Both the position numbers and the translations under genes were made by a program. A stretch of DNA of 6,825 nucleotides, taken from contig JANEMG010000132.1 of the NCBI GenBank assembly GCA_024511045.1, forward strand, positions 1 through 6,825, in the 5' to 3' direction. The notes beneath the pieces were generated by a model. That model made no database searches and was not told the origin of the DNA. It saw nothing but the letters and a program-made list of their open reading frames with translations. The DNA comes from Gammaproteobacteria bacterium (GTDB lineage: Bacteria > Pseudomonadota > Gammaproteobacteria > Methylococcales > Methylomonadaceae). Positions 1-6,476 of this stretch are shown piece after piece. Each line of letters starts with the position of its first letter. Position 1 is the stretch's first letter.

Positions 1-140
1 TATTGAGTTTTGGAGCGCCTATCATAACAAATAGGCACCAGACACGCCCCTCCTTATCCCCTTGTTTTGGCGCCAGTTAGCCAAAAAATTCACTGGTTTT
101 TCGAGTTTTGCATTTACCTCGTTGATAATTAGTTAAAATC
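1..140. other. Non-coding upstream segment with two small inverted repeats
   Basis: I see no convincing coding frame here on either strand. Two short inverted repeats are visible. GCCTAT (17-22) pairs with ATAGGC (31-36), and TTTTGGC (65-71) pairs with GCCAAAA (80-86). Each has an 8-nt loop. Neither is followed by a clear T-run on the strand where it would act as a terminator. The stretch CCCCTTG (58-64) resembles a heat-shock sigma32 -35 element, but no matching CCCCAT-like -10 element follows at the right distance. The segment is probably the intergenic region between hrcA and a gene that lies off the left edge. Confidence 0.5.
121..139 (+). promoter_or_regulatory. AT-rich possible -10 region ahead of hrcA
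   Basis: Two hexamers resemble a sigma70 -10 box: GATAAT (124-129, five of six matches to TATAAT) and TAAAAT (134-139, five of six). No good -35 element lies 16-18 bp upstream of either. TTGCAT (108-113) is 20 bp from the second hexamer, which is too far for a standard promoter. If either is used, transcription would begin at about 136-147, so the hairpin array at 141-289 would form the 5' leader of the hrcA message. This is inference from weak matches. Confidence 0.25.
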
Positions 141-289
141 TGTAAACACCCATCCATGGGATGTTTATAGAAAGAAAACAGCAAATGCGATTGGCTGTTT
201 TCTTCATAATCAATGACTTGTGGCCATTGATTATGCCGGCACATCCCTGTGTCGGATCAGTTCCCGTCATTATATAGACGGGAACTGAT
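141..289 (+). other. Array of five back-to-back hairpins upstream of hrcA
   Basis: Five inverted repeats follow one another with almost no spacer. H1 is 141-151 with 159-169 (one mismatch, one G-T). H2 is AAGAAAACAGC (172-182) with GCTGTTTTCTT (194-204). H3 is CATAATCAATG (205-215) with CATTGATTATG (225-235). H4 is CCGGCAC (236-242) with GTGTCGG (249-255), one G-T pair. H5 is ATCAGTTCCCGTC (256-268) with GACGGGAACTGAT (277-289), a perfect 13-bp stem. H2, H3 and H5 are perfect. The block could be a structured RNA leader of hrcA, a set of operators, or stacked terminators of an upstream gene. H2 has a T-rich right arm on the + strand and, read on the - strand, is followed by a T-rich tract, so it could work as a weak bidirectional terminator. 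The pairing is directly visible; the function is unknown. Confidence 0.6.
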
Positions 290-339
290 TATTGCTGTCG
301 GCACCTCAGCCTGGTGTCGCTGAAATTGATGAGGACTGC

Positions 340-1395
340 GTGGCTAAATTTACCGAATTGAACGATCGTTCCCTGTATTTGCTGAAGAATCTGGTCGAGC
401 GCTATATTGTCGATGGACAGCCGGTAGGTTCCCGTGCGCTGGCCAAGGATTGTGACCTGAACCTCAGCCCGGCGACGATCAGGAACGTCATGGCGGATCT
501 GGAGGATCTGGGACTGGTGCGCTCCCCGCACACATCGGCTGGCAGGGTGCCGACGGTTTCCGGGTATCGGCTGTTCGTGGATTCGCTGCTGACTGTCAAA
601 CCATTGAAAAAGCAGGAGTTGACGCGTTTGCAGCAAACCCTGGAGAACTTCGAGAACACCGAAGACGGGGTCGAGGCGGCATCCAGACTGTTGTCCGATT
701 TCACGAAAATGGCCGGGGTGGTGATGCTGCCCAGAAGAGAACTGGTCAATCTTCGGCATATCGAGTTTTTAAAGCTTTCCCATAGCCGGGTGCTGGTGAT
801 CTTCGTCACCAATGAACAGCAGGTGCACAACAAAATCATCCTTACCGCCAGGGAATTCAGCGCTGCGGAACTGCAGCAGGCCGGCAATTATCTCAATGCC
901 ATTTATGCCGGACGCAGCCTGGCGGCAGTCCGCGAGGATGTCTTGCAGGAATTGCGCGCAGACCAGGAACGCATGAACCAGGCCATGCTGGATGCGGTGG
1001 CCATGGCGCAGCTGGCGTTCAGGCAGGATGAAGCCGAGGAGGATTATGTGCTCAGCGGTGAAACCAATTTGATGGGTTTTTCGGAATTGTCCGATATGCA
1101 GCGGCTGCGTCAGCTCTTTGAAGCATTCAGCCAGAAACGGGCCATCATTCATCTGCTGGACAAATGCCTGGAAGCTGACGGTGTACAGATTTTCATCGGT
1201 GAGGAATCCGGCTATCATGCCTTTGATCATTGCAGCCTGGTGACTTCAACCTATTGCATTGACGACCAGGTGCTGGGTGTATTGGGTGTGATTGGTCCGA
1301 CGCGCATGGCCTACGAGAAAATCATTCCTTTCGTCGATGCCACGGCAAAATTGTTGGGTGCTGCCTTGAATCAGAAAACTTCGACCCCATCATAA
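340..1395 (+). CDS. hrcA: Heat-inducible transcription repressor HrcA
   Basis: HrcA is a dimeric DNA-binding repressor that silences chaperone genes by binding CIRCE inverted repeats; GroEL keeps it active. With the GTG start at 340 the protein is 351 aa, normal for the family. Residues about 1-62 form the winged-helix DNA-binding part, with GQPVGSRALA near 26-35 and the recognition-helix segment SPATIRNVMADLEDLG at 43-58. The family motif HTSAGRVPTVSGYRLFVD is at 64-81. The rest is the central GAF-like and dimerisation region, ending with the typical VLGVIGPTRMAYEKIIPFVD segment. A TTG start at 292 would add 16 residues. I prefer GTG 340 because homologues usually begin just before the LNDRS-like segment and because GAGGA (331-335) precedes it, although the 4-nt spacing is tight. 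The TTG lies 2 nt after a 13-bp hairpin that would bury its possible ribosome binding site. It is the first gene of the cluster, 65 nt before grpE. No canonical CIRCE is visible nearby. Confidence 0.95.
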   Translation: MAKFTELNDRSLYLLKNLVERYIVDGQPVGSRALAKDCDLNLSPATIRNVMADLEDLGLVRSPHTSAGRVPTVSGYRLFVDSLLTVKPLKKQELTRLQQTLENFENTEDGVEAASRLLSDFTKMAGVVMLPRRELVNLRHIEFLKLSHSRVLVIFVTNEQQVHNKIILTAREFSAAELQQAGNYLNAIYAGRSLAAVREDVLQELRADQERMNQAMLDAVAMAQLAFRQDEAEEDYVLSGETNLMGFSELSDMQRLRQLFEAFSQKRAIIHLLDKCLEADGVQIFIGEESGYHAFDHCSLVTSTYCIDDQVLGVLGVIGPTRMAYEKIIPFVDATAKLLGAALNQKTSTPS

Positions 1396-1409
1396 AGTGT
1401 ATTCCGTTT

Positions 1410-1429
1410 TTCCGTGAGCGTTCATGGAA
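1410..1429 (+). other. 8-bp hairpin in the hrcA-grpE gap
   Basis: TTCCGTGA (1410-1417) pairs with TCATGGAA (1422-1429) around a 4-nt GCGT loop, with one G-T pair. The 65-nt gap holds this stem and then an AT-rich tract that includes six T (1443-1448), about 13 nt after the stem. That distance is too long for a textbook intrinsic terminator. It could act as a weak attenuator or an RNA-processing site that sets hrcA apart from the chaperone genes, but this is inference. Confidence 0.45.
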
Positions 1430-1460
1430 TGTTATTCAATAATTTTTTCTGGAGCCAACA

Positions 1461-2099
1461 ATGAGTACCGAGCAGGAAGTCCGCGAATCTCAGACAGATA
1501 CTGACAACAGTCCGAAAGAACCGGTCGATCAGTCGCCTCAACAGGATGAGGAGAACATCAAAGCAGCCTCCGAAAACGGGGAGCATTCTCCCGAACAGCT
1601 TGCCCTGCAGCTGCAGGAGGCCACTAAAAAGGCCGAAGAGAACTGGGACAAGGCAGTGCGCGCCATCGCGGAAATGGAGAACATGAAAAAAAGGACGCAA
1701 AAGGATCTGGAAAATGCGCATAAATATGCTCTGGAAAACTTTGCCAGGGAATTGCTGCCCATACTCGACAGTCTGGAACTGGGCATTCAGGCGGCGGCAG
1801 GCGACAGCCCGGAACTGGTCAAACTGCGTGAAGGCAGTGAGTTGACCTTGAAGCAGTTTCAGGCGGTACTGAAGAAATTCAACATCGAGGAAATCGATCC
1901 ACAGGGCGAGCCTTTCAATCCGGAACTGCACCAGGCGATGTCCATGCAGTCCACCTCGGAATTCCCGCCAAATACCGTTACCACCGTCTATCAGAAGGGT
2001 TACACGCTGAACGGCCGGCTGCTGCGTCCGGCCATGGTGATCGTCGCCAAGGCGGAAGAGGCGCCAAAGGATACTCCGGAAATCGACGAGCAGGCTTGA
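1461..2099 (+). CDS. grpE: Nucleotide exchange factor GrpE
   Basis: GrpE is the cytoplasmic co-chaperone that opens the DnaK ATPase domain to release ADP, allowing ATP rebinding and client release; its long helices also sense temperature. The 212-aa product is of usual length. Residues 1-42 are a polar, acidic, probably disordered N-terminus. Residues about 43-100 are a charged helical stretch for the dimer coiled coil, with the conserved segment RAIAEMENMKKRTQKD at 67-82. A four-helix-bundle region follows. The C-terminal beta domain that contacts DnaK carries FNPELHQAM (152-160) and the signature QKGYTLNGRLLRPAMV (178-193). The ATG is supported by GGAG at 1451-1454, 6 nt upstream. It sits between hrcA and dnaK, the expected place for the partner of DnaK. 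Nothing is missing or broken. Confidence 0.98.
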   Translation: MSTEQEVRESQTDTDNSPKEPVDQSPQQDEENIKAASENGEHSPEQLALQLQEATKKAEENWDKAVRAIAEMENMKKRTQKDLENAHKYALENFARELLPILDSLELGIQAAAGDSPELVKLREGSELTLKQFQAVLKKFNIEEIDPQGEPFNPELHQAMSMQSTSEFPPNTVTTVYQKGYTLNGRLLRPAMVIVAKAEEAPKDTPEIDEQA

Positions 2100-2197
2100 T
2101 TTTCAAAAAATAAGCCATATATCGGTAGCATCCAAACGCAATCAAACAAATTTAACAACTTGAATCCAACAACTACTTTACAGGATCGGAGAATCTA
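2100..2197 (+). promoter_or_regulatory. G-poor, apparently unstructured leader and ribosome binding site of dnaK
   Basis: The 98-nt grpE-dnaK gap contains no strong inverted repeat. The part from 2131 to 2180 is made almost entirely of A, C and T, with only two G. Such CA-rich leaders tend to stay single-stranded and favour ribosome loading. GGAG at 2188-2191, 6 nt before the ATG, is the ribosome binding site. CTTGAA (2159-2164) matches a sigma32 -35 core, but nothing resembling CCCCAT follows at 13-17 bp and the start site would lie almost on the ATG, so I do not call a heat-shock promoter. Confidence 0.5.
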
Positions 2198-4141
2198 ATG
2201 GGCAAGATAATTGGCATTGATCTGGGAACCACAAACTCCTGTGTCGCCATTCTGGAAAACGGCAAGCCACGGGTCATCGAAAACAGTGAAGGCGCACGTA
2301 CCACGCCATCGGTCATCGCTTTTACCAATGATGATGAAATCCTGGTGGGGCAGGCGGCGAAGCGTCAGGCGGTGACCAACCCGGAAAACACCCTGTTCGC
2401 CATCAAGCGCTTGATCGGCCGCCGTTTCAAGGACGATGTCGTGCAGAAAGATATCAAGATGGTCCCCTACAAGATCATCGAAGCGGAAAACGGCGATGCC
2501 TGGGTCGAGTGCCATGGCAAGAAAATGGCCGCACCGGAAATTTCCGCGCGGGTGCTGATGAAGCTGAAAAAGGATGCCGAGGCCTATCTGGGTGAGGAAG
2601 TGAAGGAAGCGGTCATTACCGTCCCTGCCTATTTCAACGATTCCCAGCGTCAGGCGACCAAGGATGCCGGCCGAATCGCCGGCCTGGAGGTCAAGCGCAT
2701 CATCAACGAGCCCACCGCGGCGGCGCTGGCATTCGGCATGGACAAGCCCAAGGGCGATCTGAAAATTGCCGTGTATGACCTAGGCGGGGGAACCTTCGAC
2801 ATTTCCATTATCGAAATCGCGGAAATCGAAGGCGAACACCAGTTCGAGGTATTGTCCACCAATGGCGACACTTTCCTGGGCGGTGAAGACTTCGATCTGC
2901 GCATCATCGATTACCTGGCCGCGGAGTTCAAGAAGGACAACGGCATTGATCTGCACAACGATCCCCTGGCGTTGCAGCGTCTGAAAGAAGCGGCGGAAAA
3001 AGCCAAGATCGAGTTGTCATCGGCGCTGCATACCGACGTCAACCTGCCTTTCATTACCGCGGATGCGACAGGACCGAAGCACCTGAATGTCAAGCTGACC
3101 CGGGCAAAACTGGAATCGCTGGTGGAAGACCTGATCGACCGTACCCGCGAACCCTGTGAAATCGCCCTGAAGGACGCCGGTTTGAGCGCCTCCGATATCA
3201 ACGAGGTGATTCTGGTCGGCGGCCAGACCCGTATGCCGAAAGTGCAGGAATTCGTCAAGAATATCTTCCACAAGGAACCGCGCAAGGACGTCAATCCCGA
3301 CGAGGCGGTGGCCCTGGGAGCGGCAATCCAGGCCGGCGTGCTGGGCGGCGATGTCAAGGACGTGCTGCTGCTGGATGTCACACCATTGTCCCTGGGCATC
3401 GAAACCATGGGCGGAGTGATGACCAAGTTGATCGAGAAAAACACCACCATTCCCACCCAGGCCTCGCAGATTTTTTCCACTGCCGAAGACAATCAGACGG
3501 CCGTTACCGTACATGTTCTGCAGGGTGAGCGCGAGATGGCATCCGGCAACAAATCCCTGGGCCGCTTCGATCTGACCGATATTCCGCCGGCGCCGCGCGG
3601 CGTGCCGCAGATCGAGGTGACTTTCGATATCGATGCCAATGGCATACTCAACGTTTCCGCCAAGAACAAGGCGACCGGCAAGGAGCAGTCGATCGTCATC
3701 AAGGCCTCCAGCGGTCTGTCGGAAGACGAAGTGGAACGCATGATCAAGGATGCCGAAGCGCACGCCGAAGAGGACCGCAAGCTGAAGGAACTGGTGGCGG
3801 CGCGCAATCAGGCGGACAGCATGATCCATGCCACGGAAAAGTCCCTGGAAGAGTTGGGCGACAAGGTGCAGGTCGAGGAAAAGAGCCAGATCGAGGCGGC
3901 CATCGAGGAATTGAAGGAAGCCGTCAAGGGCGACGACAAGGAGGCGATTGAAGCCAAGACCCACGCTCTGACGGAATTGTCCGGCAAGCTTGCCGAAAGG
4001 GTCTATGCCCAGACCAGCGGCGAAGGTGCAGCGGGTTCTGCCGGTGCAGCCGATACCTCTGGTGCTTCGGAATCGGCTGGCGGCGGCGACGACGTTGTCG
4101 ATGCCGAGTTCGAGGAAGTCAAGGACGACGACAAGAAATAA
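2198..4141 (+). CDS. dnaK: Molecular chaperone DnaK (Hsp70)
   Basis: DnaK is the ATP-driven cytoplasmic Hsp70 that binds exposed hydrophobic peptides and works in a cycle with DnaJ and GrpE. The 647-aa protein is full length. The ATPase domain (about 1-385) shows phosphate-1 motif GIDLGTTNS (6-14), Lys70, the phosphate-2 motif VYDLGGGTFDIS (192-203) with Thr199 (the E. coli autophosphorylation site), and the third signature VILVGGQTRMPKVQEFV (337-353). The interdomain linker VLLLDVT is at 389-395. The substrate-binding beta domain (about 396-505) begins with PLSLGIETMGG and is followed by the helical lid (about 508-605). A low-complexity Gly/Ala/Ser stretch leads to the acidic C-terminus EEVKDDDKK, the typical bacterial DnaK ending. 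The ATG is supported by GGAG 6 nt upstream and by the standard MGKIIGIDLGTT start. Upstream is grpE; dnaJ follows after an unusually long 257-nt gap. Confidence 0.99.
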   Translation: MGKIIGIDLGTTNSCVAILENGKPRVIENSEGARTTPSVIAFTNDDEILVGQAAKRQAVTNPENTLFAIKRLIGRRFKDDVVQKDIKMVPYKIIEAENGDAWVECHGKKMAAPEISARVLMKLKKDAEAYLGEEVKEAVITVPAYFNDSQRQATKDAGRIAGLEVKRIINEPTAAALAFGMDKPKGDLKIAVYDLGGGTFDISIIEIAEIEGEHQFEVLSTNGDTFLGGEDFDLRIIDYLAAEFKKDNGIDLHNDPLALQRLKEAAEKAKIELSSALHTDVNLPFITADATGPKHLNVKLTRAKLESLVEDLIDRTREPCEIALKDAGLSASDINEVILVGGQTRMPKVQEFVKNIFHKEPRKDVNPDEAVALGAAIQAGVLGGDVKDVLLLDVTPLSLGIETMGGVMTKLIEKNTTIPTQASQIFSTAEDNQTAVTVHVLQGEREMASGNKSLGRFDLTDIPPAPRGVPQIEVTFDIDANGILNVSAKNKATGKEQSIVIKASSGLSEDEVERMIKDAEAHAEEDRKLKELVAARNQADSMIHATEKSLEELGDKVQVEEKSQIEAAIEELKEAVKGDDKEAIEAKTHALTELSGKLAERVYAQTSGEGAAGSAGAADTSGASESAGGGDDVVDAEFEEVKDDDKK

Positions 4142-4147
4142 GCGTTT

Positions 4148-4171
4148 CGCCCGCCCCAGTGATGGGCGGCG
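4148..4171 (+). terminator. GC-rich hairpin just after dnaK, possible attenuator
   Basis: CCGCCC (4151-4156) pairs with GGGCGG (4164-4169) around a 7-nt loop; CG (4148-4149) can pair with CG (4170-4171) if C4150 bulges out. It begins 7 nt after the dnaK stop codon. The following bases (TTGATTCG) are not a good U-tract, so complete termination is unlikely. It may partly stop transcription or protect the dnaK message from 3' decay, which would favour DnaK over DnaJ. Pairing is seen; role is inferred. Confidence 0.4.
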
Positions 4172-4201
4172 TTGATTCGAGCAACATCCGGGAAGTGGTG
4201 T

Positions 4202-4233
4202 ATCTGCTAATGCGCCAATCTGGCGCTGCAGAT
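4202..4233 (+). other. Two-tier hairpin in the dnaK-dnaJ gap
   Basis: An outer stem ATCTGC (4202-4207) with GCAGAT (4228-4233) encloses an inner stem GCGCCA (4212-4217) with TGGCGC (4221-4226). The two are separated by an asymmetric internal loop (TAAT against T). The terminal loop is ATC. Twelve perfect pairs in 32 nt make this one of the stronger structures in the window. It is not followed directly by a T-run, so it is probably a stabilising or processing element rather than a terminator. Confidence 0.5.
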
Positions 4234-4282
4234 GCCCACTTTTCTGCTTGTCAGGGAGTCGGAAAATACAGGTTCAGTCCAA

Positions 4283-4312
4283 TTGACCGAAGCTCCGCAG
4301 CATTGCCAGAAT
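4283..4312 (+). promoter_or_regulatory. Possible sigma70 promoter for dnaJ-dapB
   Basis: TTGACC (4283-4288) matches the -35 consensus at five of six positions, and CAGAAT (4307-4312) matches the -10 at four of six, with an 18-bp spacer. Transcription would start near 4319, leaving a leader of about 80 nt before dnaJ. This fits the unusually long gap after dnaK and would let dnaJ and dapB be made independently of heat-shock control. It is a pattern match only. Confidence 0.35.
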
Positions 4313-4366
4313 AGTTTTGGACAGCGCTGCGGGACTATTGCCCAGCAAACCACAATGAGAGAAAAG

Positions 4367-4398
4367 ACCGCCGCTATCCGCTGGCGGTTGTTTACGTT
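4367..4398 (+). promoter_or_regulatory. Hairpin over the weak ribosome binding site of dnaJ
   Basis: ACCGCC (4367-4372) pairs with GGCGGT (4383-4388), leaving a 10-nt loop. No good Shine-Dalgarno sequence sits at 5-9 nt before the ATG at 4399; the intervening bases are TGTTTACGTT. The only purine-rich candidate, GGCGG (4383-4387), is 11 nt away and lies inside the stem. Opening this stem could be needed for efficient dnaJ translation, as in RNA thermometers, but the sequence does not match a ROSE or fourU class that I recognise. Confidence 0.35.
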
Positions 4399-5529
4399 AT
4401 GGCGAAAGAAGATTATTACCAGCTTCTCGGTGTCGACAGAAATGCCAGCGACAGTGAGATCAAGAAAAAATATCGCAGCCTGGCCATGAAATACCATCCG
4501 GACAGAAACACGGACGACCCGGATGCCGAGAAAAAATTCAAGCAGATCAAGGAAGCCTACGAGGTGCTCTCCGACCAGAAGAAACGTGCCGCCTATGATC
4601 AGTTCGGACATGCCGGCGTCGATGCCTCCATGGGTGGCGGTCCGGGCGGTTTTGGCGGCGGGGAAAGCTTCAGCGACATCTTTGGCGACGTCTTTGGTGA
4701 TATTTTCGGTGGCGGACGACGCCGCGGCAATGTGCATCGCGGTTCGGACCTGCAATACAATCTGGAACTGACCCTGGAGGAGGCGGTGGCCGGTACGGAA
4801 ACGAAAATTCGTGTTCCAATGATGGCGACCTGTGATGAATGCCACGGCACCGGCGCCAAAAAGGGTACCAGTCCGGTGACCTGCTCCACCTGCCACGGGC
4901 AGGGACAGGTCAGGATGCAGCAGGGTTTCTTCTCCATCCAGCAGACCTGTCCCACGTGCCGGGGCACCGGCCAGCAGATCAAGGATCCCTGCCGGAAATG
5001 CCATGGCCAGGGCCGGGTCCAGGAAGTCAAGACCCTGTCGGTAAAGGTGCCGGCCGGCGTCGACACCGGCGACCGCATCCGTCTGGCAGGTGAAGGCGAA
5101 GCTGGGGAGCATGGCGGCCCGTCGGGAGATCTCTATGTGCAGATTCGCGTCAGGGAGCATGCTATTTTTACCCGCGATGGCGCCGATCTGTACTGTGAAG
5201 TGCCGATCAGCTTTCCGACCGCCTGCCTGGGCGGCGAACTGGAAGTGCCGACATTGAATGGCAAGGTGAAACTCAAGATTCCTGCGGAAACCCAGACCGG
5301 CAAGTTGTTTCGTTTGCGCGGCAAAGGGGTGAAGCCGGTGCGCGGAGGCCCCATGGGTGATCTGCTGTGCCGCGTGCAGGTGGAGACGCCGGTGCATTTG
5401 ACCCGGGAGCAGAAGGAGTTGCTGAAACAATTTGCCGACTCCTTGTCAGGAGGCGGCAAGCATCACAGTCCCCAGGAGCATTCCTGGATGGATGGCGTAA
5501 AAAGTTTTTTTGAAAAATTGACAGGATAA
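4399..5529 (+). CDS. dnaJ: Chaperone protein DnaJ (Hsp40)
   Basis: DnaJ is the type I Hsp40 that brings unfolded clients to DnaK and stimulates its ATPase. The 376-aa product is complete. The J domain (about 1-70) starts MAKEDYYQLLGV and has the essential HPD triad at residues 33-35. A Gly/Phe-rich linker follows (about 75-108), including the repeated SDIFGDVFGDIFGGG segment. The zinc-binding domain has four CxxCxGxG repeats, with cysteine pairs at 145/148, 162/165, 184/187 and 198/201, so both zinc sites are intact. The C-terminal client-binding and dimerisation domains fill the rest. The ATG fits the family N-terminus although its ribosome binding site is poor. The gene is 257 nt after dnaK and 6 nt before dapB. 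A 407-codon open frame on the opposite strand inside it is a shadow of its codon pattern. Confidence 0.99.
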   Translation: MAKEDYYQLLGVDRNASDSEIKKKYRSLAMKYHPDRNTDDPDAEKKFKQIKEAYEVLSDQKKRAAYDQFGHAGVDASMGGGPGGFGGGESFSDIFGDVFGDIFGGGRRRGNVHRGSDLQYNLELTLEEAVAGTETKIRVPMMATCDECHGTGAKKGTSPVTCSTCHGQGQVRMQQGFFSIQQTCPTCRGTGQQIKDPCRKCHGQGRVQEVKTLSVKVPAGVDTGDRIRLAGEGEAGEHGGPSGDLYVQIRVREHAIFTRDGADLYCEVPISFPTACLGGELEVPTLNGKVKLKIPAETQTGKLFRLRGKGVKPVRGGPMGDLLCRVQVETPVHLTREQKELLKQFADSLSGGGKHHSPQEHSWMDGVKSFFEKLTG

Positions 5530-5535
5530 CGGCTG

Positions 5536-6339
5536 ATGATTCGAATTGCTGTGGTTGGCGCCACGGGGCGCATGGGGCAATGCTTGATCGAGGCGGCTGC
5601 GACCGCCGCAAACACAGAATTGACTGTCGCGGTCTCCCGTCCTGAAAGCCAGTCCGTCGGCAGGGATGCGGGAGAAGTTGCCGGAATCGGCCGTGTGGGA
5701 GTCCAGGTATCGGACAGTCTCGGCGAAGTACTGGACCGCTTCGATGTCCTGATCGATTTCACCCGTCCCGAAGCCTCGCTGCAATATCTGGAGATCTGCC
5801 GTCAGGCAGGCAGGAAAATGGTCATCGGCACCACCGGCTACAGCAGTGAGCAGCGCGCCTTGCTTGCAGAAGCGGCCCGGGACATGGCCATCGTCCTGGC
5901 TCCGAACATGAGCGTCGGGGTCAATTTGTCTCTGAAGCTGCTGGAAATGGCGGCAAGGGTCATGGGTGAAGACACCGATATCGAGATCATCGAGGCCCAT
6001 CACCGGAATAAGATCGATGCGCCGTCGGGAACGGCGCTGCACATGGGGGAAGTGATCGCCGAGACGCTGGGCCGGGACCTGGAATCCTGTGCAATCTACG
6101 GCCGGGAGGGAAATACCGGCGTCAGGGACCGGCAGACCATCGGCTTTTCCACGATCCGGGCCGGGGATATCGTCGGCGAGCACACCGTGATGTTCGCCGA
6201 CGAGGGTGAACGTATCGAAATCACGCACAAGGCCAGCAGCCGCATGACCTTCGCCAATGGCGCGATCCGTGCCGCCACCTGGCTGAATGACCGGGAAAAC
6301 GGTCTGTATGACATGCAGGACGTGCTGGGTCTGGCCTGA
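5536..6339 (+). CDS. dapB: 4-hydroxy-tetrahydrodipicolinate reductase
   Basis: DapB uses NADH or NADPH to reduce 4-hydroxy-tetrahydrodipicolinate to tetrahydrodipicolinate in the diaminopimelate route to lysine and peptidoglycan. It acts in the cytoplasm. The 267-aa protein is normal for the family. The N-terminal Rossmann fold has the dinucleotide-binding loop GATGRMG (8-14); the second cofactor-contact motif IGTTG is at 97-101, and APNMSVGVN (122-130) follows. The catalytic signature EAHHRNKIDAPSGTA spans 153-167, with His155 and His156 as the conserved histidine pair, Lys159 as the catalytic lysine and the PSGTA substrate loop. The C-terminus returns to the nucleotide domain with HKASSRMTFANGA. 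The ATG is 6 nt after dnaJ, and AGGA (5522-5525), at the very end of dnaJ, can serve as ribosome binding site, so the two genes are very probably co-transcribed and translationally close. Confidence 0.98.
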   Translation: MIRIAVVGATGRMGQCLIEAAATAANTELTVAVSRPESQSVGRDAGEVAGIGRVGVQVSDSLGEVLDRFDVLIDFTRPEASLQYLEICRQAGRKMVIGTTGYSSEQRALLAEAARDMAIVLAPNMSVGVNLSLKLLEMAARVMGEDTDIEIIEAHHRNKIDAPSGTALHMGEVIAETLGRDLESCAIYGREGNTGVRDRQTIGFSTIRAGDIVGEHTVMFADEGERIEITHKASSRMTFANGAIRAATWLNDRENGLYDMQDVLGLA

Positions 6340-6476
6340 AACCAGGACATGAATCAGCGCTTCGGGTGTTTGCCCCGAAGAACGTTGTGAAGCCATCGCT
6401 GACGGCTGGGCTGCAGCATAGCTGCCGCAGGCATCATCGTCGAGCATCCTGCTGTCAGGGTTTGCCAGGAAACGAC
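6340..6476. other. Non-coding stretch after dapB with a 7-bp hairpin
   Basis: No gene is recognisable here. CTTCGGG (6360-6366) pairs with CCCGAAG (6374-6380) around a 7-nt loop, starting 20 nt after the dapB stop. It lacks a following T-run, so it is at best a weak or factor-dependent end of the operon, or a 3' protective stem. A smaller GCAGC/GCTGC hairpin (6413-6425) follows. carA, often found after dapB in gammaproteobacteria, does not begin here. Confidence 0.45.

Noticed and set aside
58..90. CCCCTTG as a sigma32 heat-shock promoter
   Set aside because: The -35 part is attractive, but the expected -10 position reads GCCAAAAA, not CCCCAT-like.
141..289. CRISPR array
   Set aside because: The hairpin arms differ in sequence from one unit to the next; there are no identical direct repeats with spacers.
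2159..2190. CTTGAA before dnaK as a sigma32 promoter
   Set aside because: No CCCCAT-like -10 follows, and the start point would leave almost no leader before the ATG.
3017..3964. A 315-codon open frame on the - strand inside dnaK
   Set aside because: It is a shadow of dnaK, which is intact on the + strand; no domain or ribosome binding site supports it.
4207..5430. A 407-codon open frame on the - strand across dnaJ
   Set aside because: dnaJ is certain from the HPD triad and four zinc motifs. The antisense frame has a low-complexity His/Ala/Gly-rich sequence and no family features.
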